A DNA stretch of 64,000 bases from Actinokineospora bangkokensis (GTDB lineage Bacteria > Actinomycetota > Actinomycetes > Mycobacteriales > Pseudonocardiaceae): contig NZ_MKQR01000007.1 in assembly GCF_001940455.1 (NCBI RefSeq), forward strand, positions 271,378 to 335,377, in the 5' to 3' direction. The notes under the pieces are model-generated. The model worked only from the letters and a program-made list of their open reading frames with translations. It was not told where the DNA came from and ran no database searches. Positions 40,256 through 48,191 of this stretch are shown piece by piece (the first letter of the stretch is position 1; the number at the start of each line of letters is the position of its first letter). Position numbers and translations under genes: made by a program.

Positions 40256-41161
40256 GTGCGAGGTACTTTCCTGAAGCGCTCGGCGGTGGCCGCCGCGGCG
40301 CTCGCGGTGGCCACCACCGCGGCGTTCGTGGCGCCCCAGGCGTTCGCCGGGCAGGCGCCCACCACCGCGGCGCAGGTGCGTGCGAGCGCCTTCGCCAAGG
40401 GCCCGGACCCGACGGAGCAGACGATCAAGGCCCAGCGCGGGCCGTTCCAGATCAAGCAGCTGTCGGTGGCCGCGCAGTCCGGTCGCGGCTTCAACCGCGG
40501 CACCATCTACTACCCGACCGACACCGGCCAGGGCACCTACGGCGCCATCGCGGTCATCCCCGGGTTCCTGGAGCCGGAGTTCATCACCTCCTGGTACGGC
40601 CCGACGCTGGCCTCCTACGGCTTCGTGGTCATGACCCTGGAGCCCTTCGCCATCACCGACTTCCCCGACCCGCGCAGCAACCAGCTGCTCGCCGCGGTGG
40701 ACTGGCTGGCCGCCGACTCCCCGGTCAAGGCCCAGGTCGACCCGAACCGGCTCGCGGTCATGGGGCACTCGATGGGCGGCGGCGGCGCGCTGCTGGCCGC
40801 GAGCAAGCGCCCGTCGCTCAAGGCCGCCGTCCCGCTGGCGCCGTGGAACCTCTACGCCGACTTCGCGGGCGTCACCGTGCCCACGCTGGTCATCGGCGCG
40901 GACAACGACTTCATCGCCCCGGTCGGCATGCACGCGGACCCGATGTACGCCTCGATCAAGGCCAGCCCGAACGAGGGCTACCTCAAGCTGAAGAACGCCG
41001 ACCACTTCACGGTGAACAGCTACAGCGCCACGCTGACCAAGTTCACCGTGTCGTGGATGAAGCGCTACGTCGACGAGGACACCCGCTACACCCAGTTCCT
41101 CTGCCCCGCTCCGCAGCCGGACCCCTCGTTCGCCAGCTTCCAGATGACCTGCCCCAGCTAG
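40256..41161 (+). CDS. secreted cutinase / polyester-hydrolase homologue
   Basis: A 301-residue exported alpha/beta-hydrolase close to the actinobacterial cutinases that include polyethylene-terephthalate hydrolases. Signal peptide about 1-32. Catalytic S172 (GHSMGGGG), D218 (IGADNDFIAP) and H250 (KNADHF); Trp197 in APWNL; final disulfide C283-C299 (RYTQFLCP...TCP). The oxyanion motif is PGFLEPEF where cutinases have PGYTGTEA, so the usual Tyr is Phe104. GTG 40256 has GAGGAG eight bases upstream; GTG 40238 does not. Substrates may be triglycerides or polyesters. Confidence 0.88.
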   Translation: MRGTFLKRSAVAAAALAVATTAAFVAPQAFAGQAPTTAAQVRASAFAKGPDPTEQTIKAQRGPFQIKQLSVAAQSGRGFNRGTIYYPTDTGQGTYGAIAVIPGFLEPEFITSWYGPTLASYGFVVMTLEPFAITDFPDPRSNQLLAAVDWLAADSPVKAQVDPNRLAVMGHSMGGGGALLAASKRPSLKAAVPLAPWNLYADFAGVTVPTLVIGADNDFIAPVGMHADPMYASIKASPNEGYLKLKNADHFTVNSYSATLTKFTVSWMKRYVDEDTRYTQFLCPAPQPDPSFASFQMTCPS

Positions 41162-41168
41162 CCCGGCC

Positions 41169-41200
41169 GGTGGGGGCGGCCCGCGCCGGCCGCCCCCACC
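41169..41200 (+). terminator. terminator of the cutinase gene
   Basis: Thirteen-base perfect inverted repeat (41169-41181 with 41188-41200), six-base loop, eight bases after the stop. Confidence 0.75.
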
Positions 41201-41238
41201 CACCCGTCCCGAGTACAGCCCGAGGGTGGAGGTGCACG

Positions 41239-42402
41239 ATGACGACAGCCAGGACGACCACGAGGACCGCACGACCCCGACCCGCAGGCGAGCAGGACCA
41301 CCGCCGCCTCGCCACCGCGGCCAGGGCCCGCCTGCCCGAGCTCGTCCGCGCCGCCGTCGGGGCCATCACCGGCGGGGTGGGCCCGGTCGACGCCCCCGCC
41401 GTCACCGCGGTCGAGGCGGCCGTGCTGGCGGGCATCGACGCGGTGTTCGCCGACGCCCCCACCCCGGCCGCGGCCAGGGCCGTGCTCAAGGGCGTCGGCG
41501 CCCAGGAGCGCCGCGCGGGCCGCGGCCTGGAGCGCGTGGAGTCGGCCGCCCGGCTGGCCTCCCGCGCCGTGTGGCGCAGGCTCACCGCCATCGCGGGCGA
41601 GCTGCGGGTGCCGCCGGTGGTGATGGTCTCGACCGTGGACGCGCTGTTCGCCTTCACCGACGACCTGGTCGACGCCGCCCGCGAGGGCCACGACTCGGTC
41701 ACCGAGCCCTCCGACCCCCGCCGCGCCGAGCTGCTGGCCCTGCTGGTCACCCCCGGCCCGGTCAGCGACCTGGAGCGCCGCGCCGCCGACGCCCGCTGGC
41801 CGCTGCCCGAGCGGGTCGTGGCCGTGGTGTCCGACCTGCCCTTCCGCGTCGAGCCCGGCGAGCTGGACCCGCGCATCCTGGCCAACACCGACCGCGAGAC
41901 CACCTGCCTGCTGGTGCCCGCCGACGTCGAGCTGCCGCAGGAGCTGGCGCAGGAGTTGGCCCGGGGCCGCGACACCCGCTTCGCCGCGGGCCTGCCCATG
42001 CCGGTCGCCGAGGCCCACCGGTCGGTGGAGTACGGCCGCAGGCTGCTCGACCTGGTCGAGCGCGGCAGCCTGCCCCCGGCCCGCCTCACCCGCGGCTGCG
42101 ACCACCTGGTCACCCTGCTCACCGCCGCCGACGGCGGGCTGCTGCGCTGGATCAGGGAGGACAACCTCGGCCCGCTGGCCCAGCTGTCCGAGGGCCGCCG
42201 CGCCAAGCTGCTGACCACCCTCGCGCTCTGGTTGCGCCACGACGGCGACGCCCGCGAGGTCGCCAAGCGCGTCCAGCTGCACCCGCAGTCCGTCCGCTAC
42301 CGCGTGCAGCAGGTCAAGGACCTCCTGGGCGACCAGGCGCTGGAGGGCGAGAAGCGGTTCCTGCTCCAGCTCGCCCTCTGCACCCGCACCCGCGGCCGGT
42401 GA
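41239..42402 (+). CDS. PucR/CdaR-type transcriptional regulator
   Basis: A 387-residue regulator. The carboxy end has the PucR helix-turn-helix (LLTTLALWLRHDGDAREVAKRVQLHPQSVRYRVQQVKDLLG). Before it is a GGDEF-like degenerate domain, and the amino third is helical and Ala/Arg-rich. No purine-catabolism gene is nearby, so targets are unknown. ATG with GGAGG six bases upstream. It follows the cutinase terminator, so it is its own unit. Confidence 0.82.
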   Translation: MTTARTTTRTARPRPAGEQDHRRLATAARARLPELVRAAVGAITGGVGPVDAPAVTAVEAAVLAGIDAVFADAPTPAAARAVLKGVGAQERRAGRGLERVESAARLASRAVWRRLTAIAGELRVPPVVMVSTVDALFAFTDDLVDAAREGHDSVTEPSDPRRAELLALLVTPGPVSDLERRAADARWPLPERVVAVVSDLPFRVEPGELDPRILANTDRETTCLLVPADVELPQELAQELARGRDTRFAAGLPMPVAEAHRSVEYGRRLLDLVERGSLPPARLTRGCDHLVTLLTAADGGLLRWIREDNLGPLAQLSEGRRAKLLTTLALWLRHDGDAREVAKRVQLHPQSVRYRVQQVKDLLGDQALEGEKRFLLQLALCTRTRGR

Positions 42403-42444
42403 CCGGGCGCGGGTGACCGGGGCGCCGTGGCGCAGAATGCCCCG

Positions 42445-42816
42445 GTGCCCACCACCTGCCCCTGCGGCTCCACCCTCCCCCGCGCGGACTGCTGCGGCCG
42501 GGTGATCGACACCGGGTCCGCGGCCACCGCCGAGGCGCTGATGCGGTCCCGCTTCACCGCCTTCACCGAGGGCGACACCGCGCACCTGCTGCACACCTGG
42601 CACCCCAGCACCCGGCCCGCGCGCCTGGACCTGGACCCGGACTTGCAGTGGGTGCGCTTGGAGGTGCTCTCGCGCACCGGGGGCGGGTTGCTGCACGCCG
42701 AGGGGACGGTGTCCTTCCGCGCGCATTTCCTGACGGTGAACGGGCCGGACGTCCTGGTCGAGGACAGCCGGTTCACCCGGTTCGAGGGGCAGTGGAAGTA
42801 CCTGGCGGCGCGGTAG
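42445..42816 (+). CDS. ychJ: YchJ-family SEC-C / NTF2-like protein
   Basis: A 123-residue YchJ (UPF0225) protein. The amino end CPCGSTLPRADCCG is the SEC-C-like zinc motif; the rest is an NTF2-like cone (AEALMRSRFTAFTEGDTAHLLHTWHPSTRP). Function unknown. GTG 42445 is preferred since CAGAAT lies six bases before it (leaderless) and the zinc motif starts soon after; an in-frame GTG 18 bases upstream is possible. It stands between PucR-like and the MFS leader. Confidence 0.85.
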   Translation: MPTTCPCGSTLPRADCCGRVIDTGSAATAEALMRSRFTAFTEGDTAHLLHTWHPSTRPARLDLDPDLQWVRLEVLSRTGGGLLHAEGTVSFRAHFLTVNGPDVLVEDSRFTRFEGQWKYLAAR

Positions 42817-42838
42817 CCGCGGCGGCGGGTGGTCCCGC

Positions 42839-42844
42839 TACCCT
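42839..42844 (+). promoter_or_regulatory. -10 box of the MFS leader transcript
   Basis: TACCCT, exactly seven bases before the ATG of the leader ORF at 42852, so the mRNA should begin at that ATG. No clear -35 hexamer. Confidence 0.55.
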
Positions 42845-42851
42845 CGTGCCC

Positions 42852-42893
42852 ATGGCTCGTGAGCGCCGTCCGGCCGCCAAGTACGCGGTCTAG
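42852..42893 (+). CDS. 13-aa regulatory leader peptide (uORF)
   Basis: MARERRPAAKYAV, too short for ordinary gene finding. The ATG is seven bases from a -10 box, which predicts leaderless translation. Inverted repeats begin directly after its TAG stop, and the exporter gene starts 78 bases later. The Arg-Glu-Arg (residues 3-5) resembles the +x+ motif at which macrolide-bound ribosomes stall; Lys-Tyr near the end is another possible stall site. The likely role is ribosome-mediated attenuation of the exporter. No codon statistics are possible at this length. Confidence 0.5.
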   Translation: MARERRPAAKYAV

Positions 42894-42894
42894 C

Positions 42895-42950
42895 TGTGCG
42901 GACCCAGCCCGCCTGCGACAGCAGGTGGGCCGAGATCCCCTGTCCGCACA
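42895..42950 (+). promoter_or_regulatory. nested hairpin attenuator in the MFS leader
   Basis: Outer stem of nine perfect pairs (42895-42903 with 42942-42950) encloses an inner hairpin of ten pairs with one G-U type mismatch (42907-42916 with 42921-42930, four-base loop). It starts one base after the leader-peptide stop and ends 21 bases before the exporter ATG. A ribosome paused in the uORF could alter its folding. Confidence 0.55.
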
Positions 42951-42971
42951 CACCTCACGAGGCGATCACCC

Positions 42972-44138
42972 ATGCGCAGACTGGTCTTGCCGACCGTCCT
43001 GCTGTCCTCCGCCGCATTCCCCCTGACCATCACCGGCGCCTCGCTGGCGCTGGCCGACATCCAGACCACCCTCGGACCCGCCCGCTGGGTCGTGAACGGG
43101 TACAACATCGCGTTCGCCGCCTGCCTCGTCCTCGCGGGTTCGCTCGCGGACCGGGTGGGCAAGCGGCGGGTCTACGCCGCGGGTGTCCTGCTGTTCTGCC
43201 TGGCGGGCGCGGTCAGCGCGACCGCCGCTGACGTCGCCGTCCTCACCGCCTCGCGGGTCGCCGCGGGCGTCGGTGCCGCCGCGGCCGTGGCGGGCGGCAC
43301 CGCGATCCTCGCCGAGGTCGCCACCGGGGCGGCCCGGGCGAGGGCCTTGGGGCTCCTCGGCACCGTCCTGGGCGGGGGCCTGGCGTTCGGCCCCGCGGTC
43401 GGCGGCCTGCTCGTCCACGGCTTCGGGTGGCGCGCCGTCTTCGCCCTCCCGGCCGGGTTGGCGCTCGTCGCCCTGGTCCTCTCCGCCTGGTTCCCCGCGA
43501 CCCCGGCCGGGCGGCGCGCCGCCGAACCCGCCGGGGCGCGCTCGCTCGGCAACCCGACCTTCCTGGCCTGGGCGGTCGCGGCGGGGGCGTTCATGGCCGT
43601 GCTCGTGCCCCTGCTCGTCTACCTGCCCACTTACCTGATCACCGTCGGCGGGCACGACGCGGGCGCGGCGGGCGCGTGGCTGCTGTTCCTGACCGTGCCC
43701 ACGGTCGTGCTGCCGTCGGTCGGGGCGCGGCTGGGCAGGCCGGGGGCGGTCGTGCTCGGCGCGCTCTGCCTCACCGGCCTCGGCGCGCTGCTGCTGGTGA
43801 CCATCGCCCCCGACAGCGGGCTGCTCGCGCTCGCGGGCCCGTTCCTGCTGGTGGGCTCCGGTGTCGGGCTCACCACCGGGCTGCTGGACGGGCTCGCGCT
43901 CGGCAGCGTGGAGCCGGGTCAGGCGGGGGCCGCCGCCGGGCTGTTCAACACCTCACGGCTCGCCACCGAGACCGCCTCGCTGGCGGCGGTGGGGGCGTTG
44001 CTGCAAGCGGTCAGCGGCGGGGCGCTGGTGGACACCACCGGGTTGCGCGTCGCCTGCGCGGTGCTGGCGGGGGTCGCCGGGCTCGCCGCGGTGCTGGTCG
44101 TGGTCCTGCGGCGGGGCACCGGGGCCCGCGTGGCATGA
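42972..44138 (+). CDS. MFS drug exporter (DHA2-like)
   Basis: A 388-residue proton-coupled multidrug exporter. About 12 membrane segments are visible by hydrophobicity. Motif A is present as [16 protein letters not shown] (about 57-72), and motif C-like [12 protein letters not shown] follows. The DHA2 class extrudes toxic compounds. ATG with GAGG nine bases upstream. Expression probably depends on the leader at 42839-42950. Next gene on the same strand is rpmE after 77 bases. Confidence 0.88.
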   Translation: MRRLVLPTVLLSSAAFPLTITGASLALADIQTTLGPARWVVNGYNIAFAACLVLAGSLADRVGKRRVYAAGVLLFCLAGAVSATAADVAVLTASRVAAGVGAAAAVAGGTAILAEVATGAARARALGLLGTVLGGGLAFGPAVGGLLVHGFGWRAVFALPAGLALVALVLSAWFPATPAGRRAAEPAGARSLGNPTFLAWAVAAGAFMAVLVPLLVYLPTYLITVGGHDAGAAGAWLLFLTVPTVVLPSVGARLGRPGAVVLGALCLTGLGALLLVTIAPDSGLLALAGPFLLVGSGVGLTTGLLDGLALGSVEPGQAGAAAGLFNTSRLATETASLAAVGALLQAVSGGALVDTTGLRVACAVLAGVAGLAAVLVVVLRRGTGARVA

Positions 44139-44215
44139 TGAACAGTGGAATTCGGTTTCGGTTCACCCCTCCGGCCCTGGTGGGGACCCGACGACCACGT
44201 CACGAGGAGAACACT

Positions 44216-44428
44216 GTGAAGAGCGGCATCCACCCGGACTACGCCCCCATCGAGGTCACCTGCAGCTGTGGTGTCAAGTTCACCACCCGCAGCACCAACA
44301 CCTCGGGGTCCCTCTACGTCGACATGTGCTCGAGCTGCCACCCGTTCTACACCGGCAAGCAGCGCATCCTCGACACCGGCGGCCGGGTCGCGCGCTTCGA
44401 GAAGCGGTACGGCAAGCGCCAGAAGTAA
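44216..44428 (+). CDS. rpmE: ribosomal protein L31
   Basis: A 70-residue L31 of the zinc-containing (C+) type: CSCG and CSSC supply four zinc cysteines. [21 protein letters not shown] and [16 protein letters not shown] are standard. GTG start with GAGGAGA five bases upstream. Part of the large ribosomal subunit. A strong terminator follows. Confidence 0.97.
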   Translation: MKSGIHPDYAPIEVTCSCGVKFTTRSTNTSGSLYVDMCSSCHPFYTGKQRILDTGGRVARFEKRYGKRQK

Positions 44429-44441
44429 CCGCTGGAGCCAC

Positions 44442-44482
44442 CCGGACGGCGCTCGGCCCCCCGCGGGCCGGGCGCCGTCCGG
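44442..44482 (+). terminator. terminator of rpmE
   Basis: Outer eleven-base perfect repeat (44442-44452 with 44472-44482) enclosing a further CGGCCC/GGGCCG stem, 13 bases after the stop. Confidence 0.75.
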
Positions 44483-44564
44483 CGTTCCCGGGCGGCCACG
44501 CCTGCCCCCGGGGGCAAGGCGGGTCCCGCTACGATCCGCTGACCCGACCTGGAGGGAGGCGGTC

Positions 44565-46295
44565 GTGGCCTGCGAGGTCACCTTCCGGCTCACGGCCCCC
44601 GGGACCACCGCCGGTGGCGAGGAGCTGCTGCTGCGGGTCGTGGACGTGCTCGACGCCGAGGACGGGCACACCGACGCCGACGGGTCCGTGGTGGACCTGG
44701 TGGGCGGCGATGTCGCCGGGGCTCCCGGCGCGCTGGTCTGCTCGGTCACCGTCGGCACCGACCGGCTGGCCCGGGCGGTGGAGGCGGGCACCGACCTGGC
44801 CGAGCTGCTGCGCGCCCGCATCCCCGACCTGCTGGATTGGCAGCTCGACGCCGTCGGCGCGCAGCGGGTCGACGCCGACGCCGACCCCGGCGGCGAGCCC
44901 GACCCCACCCGCGCCACCCCCGCCGAGCACCTGCCGCTGGAGCTGGTCGAGCTGTGCTCGGCGCACCTGGTCGCCGGTGCCGTGCGTGGCCTCTACGCCC
45001 CCGACCCGCTGCGCAGGCACATGGTCGACCCCGCCGACCTGGTCGCGGGCGCCGCCGAGGGCGCGCCGTGGGCGCGGACGCTGCCCGGGGTGCTCGGGGA
45101 CCTGCTGCTGCGCGCGGCGCTGCTGGAGCGCGAGCACGGCGAGCGGGTGCAGCAGGTGGGGCGCGGCGGGGGCGACCCGGCGCTGGCCGAGGCGCTGCTG
45201 GCGCACGTGCGCGCCGAGGCCGACCACCCGTCCACCGGGTACGCCGAGCACAACCTGCGGATGCGCGCGCACGCGCTGGTCGAGGAGTTCACCGCGCGCC
45301 ACGAGCTGTCCCGGCGCGGCGAGCAGGAGCCCGAGCAGCTGGCCGCGTTCCTCTGGGCGGGCCTGCGCGCCCTGACCGCCCTCACCTCCGCCGTGCACGC
45401 CGACGCCCCGACCCCGTGGGCGCTGCTGGACGAGCTGGTCGACGACCCGGTGGTGGCGCACTTCGCCGAGCGCGACCGCGACTACCTCGACCGGGTGGGC
45501 GTGGCGGTGACCGGGGAGACCGCGGGCGCCGCGCTGGCCGTGCTGCTGGTGCGCGTCGCCCTGGTGCACCCCGACCTGCTCGACGGGCCGCTGCCCGGCG
45601 CCGACGACCCGGACGTCGTCGGCGGCCCGCTGCACCACGTGCTCTTCCACGTCCTGCTCGACCTGGGCGCCGACGCGGTGGAGGCGGCGGCCCTCGACGG
45701 CACCGACCCGGTGGCCGCCGCGCTGCGCCCGGTGCTGCGCGCGGTGGCCGACGCCGACGCCGAGGACCTGTTCGACCCCTACGACGACCTGCACGCCGCC
45801 CTGGAGGACCTGCTGCGCACCGAGGCGGGCGACCCCGGCCCGGCGCGGGCGGTGCTGCGGTCGCTGGCGGAGGCGGCGGCGTTCGCGGGCGCCGACCGGG
45901 TGGCGGCCTGGCGGGCGGACCTGGTGCACGACCCGCGCGAGTACGCCTGCGTGCTGGTCGACGCCGACGACGACGAGGTCGACCGGCGCATCCGCGCGCT
46001 GCTGCTGGCGCACGCGTGCGCGCTGGACGTGGCGGTGGCCACCGAGCTGGCCGCCGACCTGCCCGAGCTGGTGGGCGCGGACCCCCGGGACGACCCGGCC
46101 ATCCGCACCACCGCGCTGCGCTGGTGGAAGTCGCTGACCGAGCTGGGCGCCGAGGCCGCGGGCGGCCCCCCGGCAGACGGCCCCGAGCCGGGGTCGCTGG
46201 CCACCCGGGACCTGGTGGTCGGCGTGGTGCAGGCGGTGGCCGTGGTGTCCGCCGCGCTCGGCGGCGACGTGGCCTTCGAGGTCTTCGGCGCCTGA
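44565..46295 (+). CDS. large hypothetical protein, 576 aa
   Basis: I do not recognise a domain. It is strongly acidic and Ala/Leu/Asp-rich, apparently all-helical after the first 90 residues, with repeated LLRAALLEREHGERVQ and AALRPVLRAVADADAEDLFDPYDDL segments. No signal, membrane segment or Cys motif. GTG 44565 follows GGAGGGAGGCGG. TACGAT at 44530-44535 is a likely -10. The frame has strong codon bias throughout. It sits between rpmE and a TetR gene but has its own promoter and no clear operon partner. Confidence 0.6.
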   Translation: MACEVTFRLTAPGTTAGGEELLLRVVDVLDAEDGHTDADGSVVDLVGGDVAGAPGALVCSVTVGTDRLARAVEAGTDLAELLRARIPDLLDWQLDAVGAQRVDADADPGGEPDPTRATPAEHLPLELVELCSAHLVAGAVRGLYAPDPLRRHMVDPADLVAGAAEGAPWARTLPGVLGDLLLRAALLEREHGERVQQVGRGGGDPALAEALLAHVRAEADHPSTGYAEHNLRMRAHALVEEFTARHELSRRGEQEPEQLAAFLWAGLRALTALTSAVHADAPTPWALLDELVDDPVVAHFAERDRDYLDRVGVAVTGETAGAALAVLLVRVALVHPDLLDGPLPGADDPDVVGGPLHHVLFHVLLDLGADAVEAAALDGTDPVAAALRPVLRAVADADAEDLFDPYDDLHAALEDLLRTEAGDPGPARAVLRSLAEAAAFAGADRVAAWRADLVHDPREYACVLVDADDDEVDRRIRALLLAHACALDVAVATELAADLPELVGADPRDDPAIRTTALRWWKSLTELGAEAAGGPPADGPEPGSLATRDLVVGVVQAVAVVSAALGGDVAFEVFGA

Positions 46296-46363
46296 GCAGG
46301 AACCGCCGCGGGCCGCCGTCCGACCACTCCGGCGGGGGCTGACCCCAGCGGAGGGAGCGGACG

Positions 46364-46975
46364 GTGCTCGGGTTCGACGGGACGCAGGCGGGCCGGGTGC
46401 TGGCGGCGGTGTTCGACGCCGTGGCGGACAAGGGGTACGCGGCGACCACGGTCGCGGACGTGGTGGCGGGCGCGGCCGTGTCCAAGCGGACCTTCTACCA
46501 GCACCACGACGACAAGGAGGGCTGCTTCGCCGCCGCGTGCGGCGCGGCCGCCACCGACCTCGCGCGGACCCTGCGCGCCGCCGTGGCCCCGATCGCCCCG
46601 CACGACTGGCACGCGCGCGTCCACACCGCCTGGCAGGTCCTGCTCGACGCGCTGGCCACCCACCCGACCGCCGCGTGGTGCCTGTTCGTCGAGGCGCCGA
46701 GCGCGGGGGCGGCCACCACCGCGGGGCTGCTGGCCGCGCACGAGTCCGCCGCGGGCTCGCTGGCCCGGCTGCACGAGCGCGCCCGGCTCCGCCACCCCGG
46801 CATGCGCCGCCCCTCGCCGGACGCCTTCGGCCTGCACGTCGGCGGGGCTGTCGAACTGGTCCGGCGGACCCTGCTGCGCGCGGGCGCCCCCGCCCTGCCC
46901 GGCCTGCTGCCCTCAGTGGTGGAGAACGCGCTCGTCCTGTTCGAGCCCGCGCCCGCGGTCCGCCGCACGGCCTGA
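46364..46975 (+). CDS. TetR-family transcriptional regulator
   Basis: A 203-residue TetR protein. The DNA-binding part is VFDAVADKGYAATTVADVVAGAAVSKRTFYQHHDDKEGCFAAAC. The ligand domain is variable and shows no specific match. GTG with GGAGGGAGC upstream. Its last 63 bases overlap, tail to tail, the MFS exporter on the opposite strand. TetR genes often control adjacent exporters, but the divergent ROK gene is also a candidate for that. Confidence 0.9.
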   Translation: MLGFDGTQAGRVLAAVFDAVADKGYAATTVADVVAGAAVSKRTFYQHHDDKEGCFAAACGAAATDLARTLRAAVAPIAPHDWHARVHTAWQVLLDALATHPTAAWCLFVEAPSAGAATTAGLLAAHESAAGSLARLHERARLRHPGMRRPSPDAFGLHVGGAVELVRRTLLRAGAPALPGLLPSVVENALVLFEPAPAVRRTA

Positions 46976-48148
46976 GCGGGGGAACGCCGAGCGGGCCAGG
47001 CCCACCACCACCGCGGCGACCACGGCCACCCCGGCGGCCAGCGGGGTGAGCAGCCCCAGGTGCCCGCCGCCGACCAGCAGCTCGCCGAAGTAGGCTCCGG
47101 ACCCGATGCCGACCTGGAACGACACCACGTACACGGCGCTGGCCGCGTCCTGGGCGTGCGGGGCCACGCGCAGCACGGCCGACTGCAAGCAGACGGGGAC
47201 CGCGGCGAACCCGAAGCCCCACACCAGCACCGACAGCACCGTGACCAGCGGGCCGTCGAACACCGACAGCACCACCAGGGCGGCGGCCACCGCGCCGACG
47301 CAGCAGATGAAGGTGGTGCCGGGGTGGCGGTCGACCACGTGCCCGACGGCGACGTTGCCGACCAGGCCGACCAGCCCGTACCCGAGCAGCAGCGCGCTGA
47401 GCCCGAACCCGTCCAGGCCGCCGGTCTCGCGCACCAGCGGCGCGAGGTAGGTGTAGGCGGCGAAGTGGCCGACCACGACGACCACCGTCACCAGGCACAC
47501 CACGGCGACGCCGGGGGAGCGCACGACCGCGCCCGCCGCCCGCAGCCGCCGCAGCGCCCCGTCGCCGCGCGGCACGGCCAGCACGGGCAGCCGCCACAGC
47601 AGCGCCACCGCGCTGAGCGCCCCCGCGGCCGCCAGCACGCCGAACGACACGCGCCAGTCGGTCGCCTGGCCGAGGGCGGTGCCCAGCGGCACCCCGAGCA
47701 CCAGCGCGCCGGAACTGCCGACGAAGACGAACGCGGTGGCCTTGCCCGCCTGGTCCGGGGGCGCGAGCCGGGCCGCGGCGGGGGCCAGGGTGGACCAGAA
47801 CACCCCGTGCGCCAGCGAGGTCACCAGCCGGGTCAGCACCAGCACGGAGAAGGTCGGGGCGACGGCGGCGAACGCCTGGGACACGGCGAACACCGCCACC
47901 AGCGCGACCAGCAGCCGGTGCCGGGGCACGCGCATGGTCAGTGCGGTGAGCGGGATCGTCGTCATCGCGGCGATCGCGGCGTAGGAGGTGAGCAGGAAGC
48001 CCACCCGGGACTCCGGCACCCCCAGGTCGGCGGCGATCTGCGGCAGCAGCCCGATCGGCAGCGTCTCGGCGGTGACGAACACGAACGACGCCGTCGCGAG
48101 CGCGGCGAGGGCGGCGCGCTGGAAGCGCGCGGGCGGGTCGGTCTGCAC
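46913..48148 (-). CDS. MFS drug exporter (DHA1 type)
   Basis: A 411-residue 12-segment MFS protein. The opening FVFVTAETLPIGLLPQIAADLGVPESRVGFLLTSYAAIAAMTTIPL is typical of DHA1 sugar/drug exporters (AraJ/YdhP-like). Motif A region and LAHGVFWSTLAPAAARL follow. GTG start with TATATT seven bases upstream and no ribosome site, so leaderless. It overlaps the TetR gene at its 3' end and is divergent from the ROK gene with overlapping promoters. Confidence 0.88.
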   Translation of the reverse strand: MQTDPPARFQRAALAALATASFVFVTAETLPIGLLPQIAADLGVPESRVGFLLTSYAAIAAMTTIPLTALTMRVPRHRLLVALVAVFAVSQAFAAVAPTFSVLVLTRLVTSLAHGVFWSTLAPAAARLAPPDQAGKATAFVFVGSSGALVLGVPLGTALGQATDWRVSFGVLAAAGALSAVALLWRLPVLAVPRGDGALRRLRAAGAVVRSPGVAVVCLVTVVVVVGHFAAYTYLAPLVRETGGLDGFGLSALLLGYGLVGLVGNVAVGHVVDRHPGTTFICCVGAVAAALVVLSVFDGPLVTVLSVLVWGFGFAAVPVCLQSAVLRVAPHAQDAASAVYVVSFQVGIGSGAYFGELLVGGGHLGLLTPLAAGVAVVAAVVVGLARSAFPRSGRAADRGRGLEQDERVLHH

Positions 48149-48155
48149 CGGCCCG

Positions 48156-48163
48156 AATATAAT
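48156..48163. promoter_or_regulatory. overlapping divergent -10 boxes
   Basis: Plus strand TATAAT (48158-48163) serves the ROK gene, minus strand TATATT (48161-48156) serves the MFS gene. Four bases are shared, so RNA polymerase cannot use both at once. The intergenic gap is only 43 bases. Confidence 0.6.
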
Positions 48164-48191
48164 CGGTCGCAGAGCAAATTAGGAGCCGCCG

